The notes: generated by a model not told the origin, from the letters alone. Numbered from the stretch's first letter, positions 26,915 through 36,099 are shown. The stretch is 64,000 nucleotides of DNA from an uncultured Prevotella sp. (GCA_900317405.1 ONGP01000002.1:1-64000); one strand, 5' to 3'. Numbers and translations are program-made.

Positions 26915-27892
26915 ATGATAAAGAAGGAAGATTTACGAATTGTATTTATGGGAACGCCTGAGTTTGCGGTGGATACACTGAAAGCTCTGGTGGAGAACGA
27001 TTATAACGTAGTGGCTGTAGTTACTCAGCCCGACAAACCTGTTGGCCGACACCAAACAGAGATGCAGCCATCAGAGGTAAAGAAGTACGCTCTGGAGCAT
27101 AATCTGCCTGTGCTGCAACCGGTAAAGATGAAGGATCCCGAGTTTGTTGAGCATTTGCGCTCGTATAATGCAAACTTGCAAGTAGTTGTAGCATTCCGCA
27201 TGCTGCCTGAGGTGGTTTGGGATATGCCTGAGTACGGTACATTTAATGTACATGCAGCACTGCTGCCACAGTATCGCGGTGCAGCACCTATCAACTGGGC
27301 TGTAATCAACGGTGAGACACAGACTGGCGTAACCACATTCTTCCTCGACCACGACATCGACACAGGCCGCATCATTATGCAGAAACCATTCGCAATTCCC
27401 GATGATGCCGACGTGGAGTACGTCTACGACGGATTAATGCATCTGGGTGCCGAAATCTGTCTGGAAACACTCGATCGAATCATCGCTGCCGACGGACATC
27501 CCGAAAGTATTCCTCAGGAAGAGATGATATCAGTAGGTGGCGAACTGTATGCAGCTCCGAAGATATTCAAGGAGACCTGCGAGATAAACTGGGACCAGCC
27601 AGCCAAGAAAGTGTACGATTTCATTCGCGGTCTGTCGCCCTACCCCGGTGCATGGTGCACACTGGTATCGCCCGAAGGAAAAGAAACGGTGCTGAAGATA
27701 TACAAGACCAGCAAAACCGGTCACACCAACGGCGAGACACGCCACACCGCCATCATCTACCGCAAACCATGCATTAAGGCTGCCGACGCACTGCTTATGA
27801 TTGAAGAGCTGCAGTTGGCCGGAAAAAAACGCATGAGCGGACGCGACTTTCTTAACGGAATTAAAAATTTTGAGAACTATATAATAAAATAG
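26915..27892 (+). CDS. fmt: Methionyl-tRNA formyltransferase
   Basis: Formylates initiator Met-tRNA with 10-formyl-tetrahydrofolate. 325 aa, standard. The N-terminal domain starts RIVFMGTPEFAVDTLKAL; the catalytic segment FNVHAALLPQYRGAAPINWAVINGE contains the conserved Asn/His, and D in FFLDHDIDTG completes the site. The C-terminal OB-like domain begins near residue 215 (KETCEINWDQPAKKVYDFIRGLSPYPGA). The ATG follows the right repeat of the GxxExxY cassette by 12 nt, so the insertion may have displaced its original promoter. Confidence 0.96.
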   Translation: MIKKEDLRIVFMGTPEFAVDTLKALVENDYNVVAVVTQPDKPVGRHQTEMQPSEVKKYALEHNLPVLQPVKMKDPEFVEHLRSYNANLQVVVAFRMLPEVVWDMPEYGTFNVHAALLPQYRGAAPINWAVINGETQTGVTTFFLDHDIDTGRIIMQKPFAIPDDADVEYVYDGLMHLGAEICLETLDRIIAADGHPESIPQEEMISVGGELYAAPKIFKETCEINWDQPAKKVYDFIRGLSPYPGAWCTLVSPEGKETVLKIYKTSKTGHTNGETRHTAIIYRKPCIKAADALLMIEELQLAGKKRMSGRDFLNGIKNFENYIIK

Positions 27893-27940
27893 GTATAATC
27901 AGCGTTACTATAGTAGGATAAATTCAAAAACAGATTGCCT

Positions 27941-28063
27941 ATGAAGTATTTTACTCAAGAAGAAGACATTATGTTTAGCGAGAAGACATTCAAGCCAAGG
28001 AAACAGACGCTTGATTTCATCCGACTAGTAGCGCACTCATACAATAATCAGTTATGGCATTAG
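27941..28063 (+). CDS. Small ORF overlapping the rpe start
   Basis: 40-codon ORF (MKYFTQEEDIMFSEKTFKPR, then KQTLDFIRLVAHSYNNQLWH). Its last codons overlap the first ten bases of rpe in another frame. The composition is protein-like, with a basic PRKQTLDFIRLVAHSY segment. No function is recognised. It could be a genuine small protein or a translated leader that couples to rpe. Confidence 0.5.
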   Translation: MKYFTQEEDIMFSEKTFKPRKQTLDFIRLVAHSYNNQLWH

Positions 28064-28701
28064 TATCACCATCATTACTCGCCGCCGACTTCTTGCATCT
28101 CGATCGCGACATCAACATGATTAATAACAGTGAGGCCGACTGGCTTCATCTGGATGTAATGGACGGTTCGTTCGTCCCTAACATTTCATTCGGTTTCCCC
28201 GTTCTCGAGGCAGTATCTAAGGCTTGCACCAAGCCGCTTGATGTGCACTACATGATAGAGCACCCCGAGCGATACATCGCACAGACTGCAAAGCTTGGCG
28301 CTATGATGATGAATGTGCACTACGAAGCGTGTGTTCATCTGCATCGTACCATCCAGGAGATTCACCAGGCAGGTATGAAGGCAGGCGTAACACTTAATCC
28401 ATCAACACCAGTAAGCGTGCTCGAGGATATCATCGGCGATGTAGAAATGGTACTGCTGATGAGTGTTAATCCTGGTTTCGGCGGACAGAAGTTTATCGAG
28501 AACACTATCGACAAAGTAAAGCGTCTGCGCAAGATGATTGACGAGAAAGGCTGCAAGACACTTATTGAGGTTGACGGTGGAGTACAAGGCGAGACAGCAC
28601 CACGACTGGTAGCAGCTGGTGTCGACGTACTGGTAAGCGGCAGTTACGTGTTCGGAGCAAAGGATCCCGAAGCAGTAATCCGCGGTCTCAGATCACTCTA
28701 A
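28054..28701 (+). CDS. rpe: Ribulose-phosphate 3-epimerase
   Basis: Interconverts ribulose-5-phosphate and xylulose-5-phosphate in the pentose phosphate pathway. 215-aa TIM barrel, normal length. Family motifs: SPSLLAADFLHLDRD, the metal-binding WLHLDVMDGSFVPNISFG, HYMIEHPERY, LLMSVNPGFGGQKF and EVDGGV near the C-terminus, with the catalytic Asp residues in DVMDG and EVDGG. Its last 9 bp overlap the end of the convergent sigma factor gene. Confidence 0.96.
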   Translation: MALVSPSLLAADFLHLDRDINMINNSEADWLHLDVMDGSFVPNISFGFPVLEAVSKACTKPLDVHYMIEHPERYIAQTAKLGAMMMNVHYEACVHLHRTIQEIHQAGMKAGVTLNPSTPVSVLEDIIGDVEMVLLMSVNPGFGGQKFIENTIDKVKRLRKMIDEKGCKTLIEVDGGVQGETAPRLVAAGVDVLVSGSYVFGAKDPEAVIRGLRSL

Positions 28702-29289
28702 GCTAAGATTAATTTCATATTCGCGCGAAAGACGGCGCATGTTGATAAGGGCGTAACGCATACGTCCCAGTGATGTATTTACGCTTACGTTAGTCTCCTC
28801 GGCAATCTCTTTGAACGACAGATTCTGGAAGTATCGCATAAAAACCACGTTGCGCTGATGCTCTGGCAGCAGATCCATCAGGAATACCAAATCCTTCATC
28901 GTCTGATCGTTGGCAAGCTCGATTTCACGGTTACCACCAACCAAATCAGCCGACTTTATATTGCTTAGGTCATTCTCTTTTGGAGCGTCAACCACCTTAT
29001 CGTTTTTCTGCGAACGATAGTAATCCATTACGACATTATGTGTGATGCGGGTAAGCCAGCACGAGAACTTGCCAGTATCAGCATACTGTCCACGCTGCAA
29101 TTTGGTTATTACTTTCAGGAAAGTCTCCTGAAAAAGATCGTTAGCCAAATCCTCATTCTTCACAATACACATGATGTATGTGAATACCTTGTCCTGATTC
29201 CGCGAAAGTAATTCGTCGAATGCTTTGTTATTGCCATCAATGTAAGCAAGTGCCAACTGTTCGTCGGACATACTCTTGATTGTACTCAT
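28693..29289 (-). CDS. ECF-type RNA polymerase sigma factor
   Basis: 198-aa sigma-70 family protein with only regions 2 and 4. Region 2 is about 25-95 (NEDLANDLFQETFLKVITKL and GKFSCWLTRITHNVVMDYYRS), region 4 about 130-190 (LPEHQRNVVFMRYFQNLSFKEIAEETNVSVNTSLGRMRYAL, broken by a turn). A charged linker joins them. No anti-sigma gene lies next to it and no SusCD pair is adjacent, so it is more like the general SigW-type factors of Bacteroidetes than a PUL-specific one. An alternative ATG six codons in is possible. Confidence 0.9.
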   Translation of the reverse strand: MSTIKSMSDEQLALAYIDGNNKAFDELLSRNQDKVFTYIMCIVKNEDLANDLFQETFLKVITKLQRGQYADTGKFSCWLTRITHNVVMDYYRSQKNDKVVDAPKENDLSNIKSADLVGGNREIELANDQTMKDLVFLMDLLPEHQRNVVFMRYFQNLSFKEIAEETNVSVNTSLGRMRYALINMRRLSREYEINLSLE

Positions 29290-29364
29290 CTTCTCAAATA
29301 TTTAAAATTGAGTAGAGGTTGTTTCGATAGGCAATATTCGTTTTAAATTGTTAATAATCTGGGG

Positions 29365-29372
29365 CAAAAGTA
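29365..29372 (-). promoter_or_regulatory. -7 promoter box of the sigma factor gene
   Basis: Minus-strand TACTTTTG, 75 nt upstream of the ATG at 29289. Confidence 0.5.
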
Positions 29373-29434
29373 GATAATTTTATCCAAATCACCAAAAAAA
29401 ACGCCAAAAAATTCAAATTCTACCGATTTTTTAT

Positions 29435-29442
29435 TACTTTTG
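29435..29442 (+). promoter_or_regulatory. -7 promoter box of the kinase/nucleotidyltransferase fusion
   Basis: TACTTTTG lies 30 nt before the ATG at 29473 and overlaps a possible upstream TTG codon (29440), which is therefore not the start. Confidence 0.6.
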
Positions 29443-29472
29443 CACGTAAATAATAACCTAAAAAGGAAAAAT

Positions 29473-31410
29473 ATGAAACTATTCGTACCAGGACGCCTTT
29501 GTCTTTTTGGTGAACATACAGACTGGGCGGGACACTATCGAACAATGAATGCCGACATCAATCCCGGAGCTGCAATCGTAACTGGAATTGAACAGGGCAT
29601 CTATGCCGAAGTAGAAAAATCAAGTATCTTTGAACTTTACAGCAGTGCTGACGAGATAAAGAATGTATGGCAGGACTTTAGTTGTCGTATGGACGAGGTC
29701 GAACTTAAGCGTGTAGCTAAGAGTGGCTCGTTCTTCTGTTATTGCGCCGGTGTGGCTTCGTATATGCTCGAGTGGTATAAGGTAGGCGGCGTACGTATCC
29801 GCATCACCGATATGACTCTACCAATGAAGAGTGGCCTTTCATCATCGGCTGCTATCTGTGTATTGGTGGCTCGTGCATTCAATCAGTTGTACAATCTGAA
29901 CCTGAATACTCTCGGCGAGATGAATATCGCCTATTTGGGCGAGTTGCGCACAAGTAGCCGTTGCGGACGTTTGGATCAGGCATGTGCATTCGGAGTAAAA
30001 CCTAACCTGATGAGTTTCGATGGCGACGAGATCGAAGTGCGTTCGCTCAACGTTAAGAAACCACTCTATTGGGTGTTTGCCGATCTGTGTGCCGAGAAGG
30101 ATACTATCAAGATTCTATCAGACCTTAACAAGGCATATCCATTCCCCAACAGCGATGCCGAACGTGCACTGCACGACGCTCTGGGACAGCAGAATCTGAA
30201 AATAGTTGACCGAGCTATAAAATATATGGCCGAAGGTGATGCTGAGAGCCTAGGAAAACTTATGACCGAAGCTGAAGACTTGTTTGACAAGAAGGTCGCT
30301 CCGATGTCGTCAGCACTCTGGTCTCCAAAACTACACGCCGTATTACAAGACCCGAAAATACAGCCATTGATATGGGGCGGTAAAGGTGTAGGTTCGCACG
30401 GTGATGGTTCGGTACAGTTCCTGGCAAAGACCGAGAAAGCACAGCAACAGGTGGCCGACTATCTGAACGAGCAAGGCATGAAGGCTTACACACTCACACT
30501 TAAGCCAGTACATACCGTTCGCCGCGCTATCGTTCCTGTAGCAGGATTCGGCACACGTCTTTATCCATCTACACGTGTCATCAAGAAGGACTTCTTCCCC
30601 ATTCCATGTCCTGACGGGATGGTTCGCCCGGTAATACTCATTTTGCTCGAAGAGTTGGTACAGAGCGGTATCGAGGAGATTTGTCTGGTACTCGGATCAG
30701 AAGAGGAACGCCAGCAATATGCAGAATTCTTTGAGCATCCGCTGTCGGATGATCATCTCAGAAAGCTGAATCCCGAAGCACAGGAGTACGAGAACCACAT
30801 ATTAGATATAGGTAAGAAACTGCACTACGTATATCAGCGCGAAAAACGTGGATTCGGCCATGCCGTTTATCAGGCAGCACAGTTTGCAGGAAACGAGCCT
30901 GTACTGTTGTTACTTGGCGACACACTATATCGCAGCGACACCAACAAGCCATGTGCTCTGCAGATGATTGAAGACTACGAGCGATACAACCGATTGATGG
31001 TAAGTATCCACCCGATTCCACTGGCCGAGGTTAGCCGCTATGGCATACTGCACGGTGTTTGGGAAGATAACGACCACTCTATTCTTAATGTATCGTCAAT
31101 GGTTGAGAAACCTAAAGCAAGCTATGCCGAGGAATACCTGGCCGTGCGTAACAAGAAAGGTGAAAAGGAATACTACAGCGTTTTCGGACAATATATTCTT
31201 ACCCCCGAGGTATTCTCGCAATTACATGAGGATATTATGCAGAAGGAGATCGACGGCGATCATCAGACCGAGATAGAACTCACATCTGCACTCGAAACCG
31301 TACGTAAACGCAGCGGAATGGTAGGAGTAAGATTGCGCGGACGCATGTTCGACATGGGAAATCCTGCTGCACTAACCTATGCCATCACCGAATTCGCAAA
31401 ACCACAATAA
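29473..31410 (+). CDS. GHMP sugar kinase fused to sugar-1-phosphate nucleotidyltransferase
   Basis: 645-aa bifunctional protein. Residues 1-345 are a galactokinase-like GHMP kinase: GRLCLFGEHTDWAG (7-20), PMKSGLSSSAA (117-127), GRLDQACAFG around D168, and GGKGVGSHGDGSVQF (302-316). Residues 350-645 are a GalU-type nucleotidyltransferase starting RRAIVPVAGFGTRLYPSTR, with KKDFFPI in place of the usual KEMLPI. Such a protein could phosphorylate a free sugar and activate it in one chain. Bacteroides Fkp does this for fucose but with the domains in the opposite order. The sugar is not known. It has its own promoter and is closed by a two-way terminator. Confidence 0.85.
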   Translation: MKLFVPGRLCLFGEHTDWAGHYRTMNADINPGAAIVTGIEQGIYAEVEKSSIFELYSSADEIKNVWQDFSCRMDEVELKRVAKSGSFFCYCAGVASYMLEWYKVGGVRIRITDMTLPMKSGLSSSAAICVLVARAFNQLYNLNLNTLGEMNIAYLGELRTSSRCGRLDQACAFGVKPNLMSFDGDEIEVRSLNVKKPLYWVFADLCAEKDTIKILSDLNKAYPFPNSDAERALHDALGQQNLKIVDRAIKYMAEGDAESLGKLMTEAEDLFDKKVAPMSSALWSPKLHAVLQDPKIQPLIWGGKGVGSHGDGSVQFLAKTEKAQQQVADYLNEQGMKAYTLTLKPVHTVRRAIVPVAGFGTRLYPSTRVIKKDFFPIPCPDGMVRPVILILLEELVQSGIEEICLVLGSEEERQQYAEFFEHPLSDDHLRKLNPEAQEYENHILDIGKKLHYVYQREKRGFGHAVYQAAQFAGNEPVLLLLGDTLYRSDTNKPCALQMIEDYERYNRLMVSIHPIPLAEVSRYGILHGVWEDNDHSILNVSSMVEKPKASYAEEYLAVRNKKGEKEYYSVFGQYILTPEVFSQLHEDIMQKEIDGDHQTEIELTSALETVRKRSGMVGVRLRGRMFDMGNPAALTYAITEFAKPQ

Positions 31411-31417
31411 AAAAAGT

Positions 31418-31447
31418 AATCCCGCATCAGTGAGTGATTGCGGGATT
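31418..31447. terminator. Bidirectional terminator between the fusion gene and rfbA
   Basis: A 9-bp stem (AATCCCGCA with TGCGGGATT) has an AT-rich T run downstream on the plus strand and a run of seven T on the minus strand. The genes on both sides converge on it. Confidence 0.8.
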
Positions 31448-31455
31448 CTTTATTT

Positions 31456-32328
31456 TTATTTTACCAAGCTAAGCAAGTATTTTCCGTACTCGTTCTTTGC
31501 CATCGGTTTGGCAACTTCTTCAAGTTTTTCCTTGGTTATCCAACCGCGCTTGTATGCGATCTCCTCAAGACAAGCCACTTTCAAACCCTGACGTTTTTCG
31601 ATAACCTCGATGAATGTAGAAGCCTCCGACAGCGAATCGTGTGTACCCGTATCGAGCCATGCAAAACCACGCTGCAATGTCTGCACCTTAAGTTTTTTCT
31701 GCGCCAGATACTCCTGATTTACTGTGGTAATCTCCAATTCGCCTCGTGCAGACGGCTTAATATTCTTAGCGATGTCAACCACGCTATTAGGATAGAAATA
31801 CAGGCCCACTACAGCATAGTTTGACTTGGGCTGTGCAGGCTTCTCCTCGATGCTGAGACAGTTGCCATCAGCATCAAACTCAGCCACGCCATAACGTTCC
31901 GGATCATTAACATAATATCCGAACACAGTAGCCTGCCCACGCTTCTCGGCATTCTCAACACTCTCCTTCAGCAGTCCTGTAAAACCACTACCATAGAATA
32001 TGTTATCACCAAGTACCAAGCATGCACAATCATCGCCGATAAACTTCTCGCCGATGATGAAAGCCTGAGCCAGTCCATCAGGCGATGGCTGCTCGGCATA
32101 CTCGAAGTGTACACCCAGGTCAGAACCATCACCAAGCAATCGCTTAAAACCAGGCAAATCATATGGTGTTGAAATGATAAGAATCTCACGGATACCAGCC
32201 AGCATTAGTGCTGATATTGGATAATAGATCATCGGTTTGTCGAAAATTGGAATCAACTGCTTACTGATTCCCTTTGTAATCGGATAAAGACGTGTACCCG
32301 ATCCACCTGCTAAAACGATACCTTTCAT
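31456..32328 (-). CDS. rfbA: Glucose-1-phosphate thymidylyltransferase
   Basis: Makes dTDP-glucose, first step to dTDP-rhamnose. 290 aa, typical of RfbA. The nucleotide-binding start is [20 protein letters not shown], then [15 protein letters not shown] and the metal-binding [10 protein letters not shown]. The sequence ends LLSLVK. Partner rfbD lies at 21.6 kb, unlike genomes where all four rfb genes are adjacent. A promoter box precedes it on the minus strand. Confidence 0.95.
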   Translation of the reverse strand: MKGIVLAGGSGTRLYPITKGISKQLIPIFDKPMIYYPISALMLAGIREILIISTPYDLPGFKRLLGDGSDLGVHFEYAEQPSPDGLAQAFIIGEKFIGDDCACLVLGDNIFYGSGFTGLLKESVENAEKRGQATVFGYYVNDPERYGVAEFDADGNCLSIEEKPAQPKSNYAVVGLYFYPNSVVDIAKNIKPSARGELEITTVNQEYLAQKKLKVQTLQRGFAWLDTGTHDSLSEASTFIEVIEKRQGLKVACLEEIAYKRGWITKEKLEEVAKPMAKNEYGKYLLSLVK

Positions 32329-32354
32329 ACGTAGATAAATTTATAATTTTGGTG

Positions 32355-32362
32355 CAAAGATA
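32355..32362 (-). promoter_or_regulatory. -7 promoter box of rfbA
   Basis: Minus-strand TATCTTTG, 26 nt upstream of the ATG at 32328. Confidence 0.55.
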
Positions 32363-32405
32363 CGTTTTTTTATGCACGAAACGCAATAATTCGCAAAAAA
32401 TTTAC

Positions 32406-32413
32406 TACCTTTG
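32406..32413 (+). promoter_or_regulatory. -7 promoter box of the 206-aa unknown gene
   Basis: TACCTTTG, 30 nt before the ATG at 32444. It places an in-frame start at 32411 inside the box, so the shorter frame is used. Confidence 0.6.
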
Positions 32414-32443
32414 CAACCGATTTTACATTTTAAATATATATTT

Positions 32444-33064
32444 ATGGGATTTTGGAACAAATTATTTGGAAATAAGAGCGAACAGAAGGTCGGCGGAATG
32501 GAAGACTTCATGACGCTGATCCGCGTATACTTTCAGGCTGCGATGGCTGCTGATCTGGGTATAACAAATCTGGCTGCCCTGCCCGACCTGCGAGTGTTTA
32601 AGAGCACACTTAAGGTTGCCACCGTTAATAATAAGCTAGGTGTAGGCGAGCGCACACGCTGCAAGAAGATGCTTAAGGAGATGTATGGCATGGACGACGA
32701 CTTCTTCAAGGAGATCGATTCAAGCCTACGCAAGCGTTGCAAGAAAATTCAGGATGCACAGACATATCTGTTGCAGTTCCAGGGATTCACACAGGAAATC
32801 ATGATGCTTACCGGCAATCTGATGAAGTTTAAGCTCCGTCTGCCCGGATTCATGAAGAAGGCACTCTACACAATGACAGAGAAGACTGTGAACGACATCT
32901 TCAACAAGAATGACTTCAGCGACCCAGCCGTGCTAAAGAGTATCGTAGCTGTTCGTGAGTATAACCGCCGTCTAGGATTCTCGCAGAAGTGGGTTACCGA
33001 CTTTGTATACAAGGTGGTAATGCTGGCTAAGAAAGAGCCCAAACCTGCTCAAGACGAAAAGTAA
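32444..33064 (+). CDS. Unrecognised cytoplasmic helical protein
   Basis: 206-aa protein starting MGFWNKLFGNKSEQKVGG. I do not recognise a named family. It is predicted to be mostly helical and basic, with a Gly/Phe start that might lie on the membrane and two charged helical stretches (GERTRCKKMLKEMYGMDDDF, SSLRKRCKKIQDAQTYLLQF). No signal peptide, no catalytic motif. It has its own promoter and precedes the coiled-coil/zapA/rny group on the same strand, but a promoter lies between them. Confidence 0.75.
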   Translation: MGFWNKLFGNKSEQKVGGMEDFMTLIRVYFQAAMAADLGITNLAALPDLRVFKSTLKVATVNNKLGVGERTRCKKMLKEMYGMDDDFFKEIDSSLRKRCKKIQDAQTYLLQFQGFTQEIMMLTGNLMKFKLRLPGFMKKALYTMTEKTVNDIFNKNDFSDPAVLKSIVAVREYNRRLGFSQKWVTDFVYKVVMLAKKEPKPAQDEK

Positions 33065-33122
33065 AAAGTTTAAAATTTCTTAAAAGATAGCGATAAGGCT
33101 ATTCTTTAAAAGATAATTTATA

Positions 33123-33130
33123 TAACTTTG
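33123..33130 (+). promoter_or_regulatory. -7 promoter box of the coiled-coil/zapA/rny group
   Basis: TAACTTTG, 19 nt before the ATG at 33150. Confidence 0.6.
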
Positions 33131-33149
33131 TACACCAAATAGTTATATC

Positions 33150-33446
33150 ATGAGTTCTAACCAAGAGACAATATTGGCGTTCGAGACCCGCGTAAGGCAG
33201 ATGATTCTCCATTTCAAGCAGTTGAAAAAGGAGAATTCAGAGCTCCGCGCGCAAATCGAAAAGGGTAAGCAGGAGATAAGCGATCTGCAGGCCAAATTGA
33301 CTCAGGCAGACAATGATTACAATTCACTGAAGATGGCAAAGATGATGCAGATAACCGACGGAGACTTGGAAAGTGCAAAAGCCCGAGTACAGAAGATGAT
33401 CCGCAACGTTAACAAGTGCATAGCCATTCTGAGCGACGAACAATAA
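33150..33446 (+). CDS. Coiled-coil protein preceding zapA
   Basis: 98-aa protein whose residues 10-60 form a clear heptad coiled coil (VRQMILHFKQLKKENSELRA and following QIEKGKQEISDLQAKL), then a short C-terminal helix (ARVQKMIRNVNKCIAIL). No signal peptide. It begins the group with zapA, 14 nt upstream of the zapA ATG. The small size, coiled coil and position suggest a division partner of ZapA, comparable in shape to ZapB, but homology is not shown. Confidence 0.75.
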   Translation: MSSNQETILAFETRVRQMILHFKQLKKENSELRAQIEKGKQEISDLQAKLTQADNDYNSLKMAKMMQITDGDLESAKARVQKMIRNVNKCIAILSDEQ

Positions 33447-33460
33447 ACAAGGTGCCCACA

Positions 33461-33760
33461 ATGACAGAAGTGAATAACGAGAAACTACATATCAGGTTGC
33501 ACGTCTACGATGAAGAAATCGAAGTAACCATCAAGCGTTCCGACGAGGAATTCTATCGCAAGGCAGCCAAACTCATTACCGACCGTTATAACGCCTATTC
33601 GCAGGCTTATAAGGGTAAGAAGGGCGAGCATACGATAGCTCTGATGACGCTTATCGATATTGCCCTGATGTACGAGCGTGAGCGCGGCAATAATGACACT
33701 GACCCGTATAATAGTATTCTCACTAAGTTGACTTCTGAAATAGAGGAGGCACTTAAGTGA
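33461..33760 (+). CDS. zapA: Cell division protein ZapA
   Basis: Small FtsZ-ring stabiliser, 99 aa. The N-terminal ZapA fold is LHIRLHVYDEEIEVTIKRSDEEFYRKAAKLI, followed by a C-terminal helix that tetramerises in the family (HTIALMTLIDIALMYERER). The ATG at 33461 (MTEVNNEK) is preferred because an earlier in-frame ATG at 33416 lies inside the upstream gene. Followed 30 nt later by rny. Confidence 0.85.
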   Translation: MTEVNNEKLHIRLHVYDEEIEVTIKRSDEEFYRKAAKLITDRYNAYSQAYKGKKGEHTIALMTLIDIALMYERERGNNDTDPYNSILTKLTSEIEEALK

Positions 33761-33790
33761 GAATATTTTTATCATTAACATAGATTTTAT

Positions 33791-35332
33791 ATGGATATTA
33801 TTTTTGTACTACTGATCGCCGCAGGTGCCCTCGCTTTAGGAGGTGTCTGTGGATATCTTGTATTCCGCTACGTTCTGAAGGGGAAATACAATGAAATGAT
33901 TGACACAGCCACAAAACAAGCTGATGTGATCAAGGAGAAGAAACTGCTCGAGGTGAAGGAAAAGTTCATCAACAAGAAGAGCGAACTGGAGAAGGAAGTG
34001 CAGCAGCGCAACCAGCACATCCAGCAGAGTGAGAACAAACTGAAGCAGCGTGAGATTTCGCTCAACCAGCGCCAGGAAGAACTTGGACGTCGCAAGAATG
34101 AGCTCGACAATCAGCAGCAACGCATCGAGAACGAGAAGAAGTTGCTGTCAGTTAAGGCTGAAGAGCTGGAGAAGATGCAGCTTAAGGAGCGCGAGAAGCT
34201 TGAGGAAGTATCAGGTCTGAGTGCCGAAGAGGCAAAGAACCGCCTGGTAGAGTCGATGAAGGACGAGGCTAAGACAGCCGCAGCCAGCTATATCAACGAG
34301 ATTATGGACGAGGCTAAGCTCAATGCAAATGCTCAGGCCAAGAAGATCGTTATACAGACTATCCAGCGCGTAGCTACCGAAACAGCCATTGAGAACTCTG
34401 TAAGCGTATTCCACATCGAGAACGACGAAGTAAAGGGTCGTATCATCGGTCGTGAGGGTCGTAACATCCGTGCTCTCGAGGCAGCTGCAGGTGTTGAAAT
34501 CGTAGTAGATGATACTCCTGAGGCTATCGTAATCTCTGGTTTCGATCCAGTTCGCCGTGAGGTATGTCGCTTGGCTCTCCACCAGCTGGTTAGCGACGGA
34601 CGTATCCACCCAGCACGTATCGAGGAAGTAGTTGCTAAGGTTAAGAAGCAGCTTGACAACGAGATTATCGAGACCGGTAAGCGCACAGCTATCGACCTAG
34701 GTGTACACGGTTTGCATCCTGAGCTTATCCGCATCATCGGTAAGATGAAGTATCGTTCATCATACGGACAGAATCTGCTGCAGCACGCACGCGAAACTGC
34801 CAACCTCTGTGCTGTAATGGCATCTGAGCTTGGTCTGAATCCTAAGAAGGCTAAGCGTGCCGGACTGCTTCACGATATAGGTAAGGTGCCCGATGAGGAG
34901 AGTGAATTGCCACACGCTATCTATGGTGCCAAGATTGCAGAGAAGTTTAAGGAGAAACCCGATATATGCAATGCTATCGGTGCTCACCACGACGAGATGG
35001 AGATGCAGACTCTGCTGGCTCCTATCGTTCAGGTGTGCGATGCCATCTCAGGTGCACGTCCTGGTGCACGTCGTGAGATTGTAGAGGCTTACATCAAGCG
35101 TCTTAACGATCTTGAGGCTATCGCAATGAGCTATCCTGGTGTAACTAAGACTTACGCTATTCAGGCTGGTCGTGAGCTCCGCGTTATCGTAGGTGCCGAC
35201 AAGATGAACGATGCCGAGAGCGAGGCTCTGAGTACCGACATCGCTACAAAGATTCAGAACGAGATGACCTATCCCGGACAGGTTAAGATTACCGTTATCC
35301 GCGAGACTCGTTCAGTAGCTTACGCTAAGTAA
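33791..35332 (+). CDS. rny: Ribonuclease Y
   Basis: Membrane-anchored endoribonuclease that starts mRNA decay. 513 aa, normal. One N-terminal transmembrane helix (about 3-24), a long charged coiled coil (about 30-175, rich in Glu, Lys and Gln), a KH RNA-binding domain (about 205-265, with [20 protein letters not shown]), then the HD nuclease domain with [14 protein letters not shown] and GAHHDEME. It follows zapA in what is probably one transcript and ends 6 nt before the convergent HAD gene. Confidence 0.96.
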   Translation: MDIIFVLLIAAGALALGGVCGYLVFRYVLKGKYNEMIDTATKQADVIKEKKLLEVKEKFINKKSELEKEVQQRNQHIQQSENKLKQREISLNQRQEELGRRKNELDNQQQRIENEKKLLSVKAEELEKMQLKEREKLEEVSGLSAEEAKNRLVESMKDEAKTAAASYINEIMDEAKLNANAQAKKIVIQTIQRVATETAIENSVSVFHIENDEVKGRIIGREGRNIRALEAAAGVEIVVDDTPEAIVISGFDPVRREVCRLALHQLVSDGRIHPARIEEVVAKVKKQLDNEIIETGKRTAIDLGVHGLHPELIRIIGKMKYRSSYGQNLLQHARETANLCAVMASELGLNPKKAKRAGLLHDIGKVPDEESELPHAIYGAKIAEKFKEKPDICNAIGAHHDEMEMQTLLAPIVQVCDAISGARPGARREIVEAYIKRLNDLEAIAMSYPGVTKTYAIQAGRELRVIVGADKMNDAESEALSTDIATKIQNEMTYPGQVKITVIRETRSVAYAK

Positions 35333-35338
35333 TTTTGA

Positions 35339-36061
35339 TTAGAGTATCTGCTTGATATCAAGCAGTTCAGATACCAGATAAGTGGGGGCCTTAGGGTCTC
35401 CACTTTTTATGTCGTACTGCCAACGGTTGAACAGCAGTGTATCTATCCCGGAAGCCATCGCACCTTCTATGTCGGTAGCCATATTGTCGCCTATCATCAG
35501 CGTTGTCTCGGGTGTAGCACCAGTCTTGGCAAAGGCATAATCAAAGAAAGCCTTAGATGGTTTATTGGCTCCAGCATCCTCGCTCAGCACGATGGTATCA
35601 AAATAGTCGCGCAGTCCGCATGCAGCCAGTTTCTTATATTGCACCTCGTGGAATCCGTTGCTGGTCATATGCATACGATAACCTTTCTGATGCAGATATT
35701 CCATTAATTCGTGTGCACCCTCAACTACTCCAGGCTTACAACTGCAATGCTCCAGGAACTTATCGCTCATCTCAAGGCATAGCTGTTCGGTTACATCCAA
35801 GCCCCTACCCTCGCTAAGCGGACGGCGGAATCGCTCCACTATCAGATAGTCGCGTGTTATCACACCCTTGGAATATCTACCCCACAGATCGATATTAGCC
35901 TCCCAGTATGCATCGTAGAACACCTTGGGATCGTCAAAACAACGTTCCAACTTATAGTCCTCATAAGTCTCGCTTAGAGCTATAACAGCATTACCATGGG
36001 TATCGTAGAGTGTATCGTCAAAGTCTACGAACAAGTCCTTGTATTCCTTCTTATTTTCCAT
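35339..36061 (-). CDS. HAD-family phosphatase (YjjG-like)
   Basis: Cytoplasmic haloacid-dehalogenase phosphatase of 240 aa. The nucleophile motif is FVDFDDTLYDT (D13, D15), motif II TSNGFHEVQYKKL, the Lys in NKPSKAFFDYAF, and the acidic motif MIGDNMATDIEGA. The cap domain and motif order resemble YjjG-type nucleotide phosphatases, but substrate is not certain. The ATG at 36061 lies just after a TACCTTTG box at 36069-36076, giving an almost leaderless message; the longer frame from 36100 starts upstream of that box. Confidence 0.88.
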   Translation of the reverse strand: MENKKEYKDLFVDFDDTLYDTHGNAVIALSETYEDYKLERCFDDPKVFYDAYWEANIDLWGRYSKGVITRDYLIVERFRRPLSEGRGLDVTEQLCLEMSDKFLEHCSCKPGVVEGAHELMEYLHQKGYRMHMTSNGFHEVQYKKLAACGLRDYFDTIVLSEDAGANKPSKAFFDYAFAKTGATPETTLMIGDNMATDIEGAMASGIDTLLFNRWQYDIKSGDPKAPTYLVSELLDIKQIL

Positions 36062-36068
36062 ACGCGTG

Positions 36069-36076
36069 CAAAGGTA
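36069..36076 (-). promoter_or_regulatory. -7 promoter box of the HAD gene
   Basis: Minus-strand TACCTTTG, 7 nt from the ATG at 36061. It overlaps the end of the upstream pectate-lyase gene region (stop at 36100). Confidence 0.6.
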
Positions 36077-36099
36077 TGAAAAAACTCCGGAATAAACCA

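Noticed and set aside
33065..33122. A weak hairpin as terminator before the coiled-coil gene
   Set aside because: The stem has a bulge and no T run; support was too thin.
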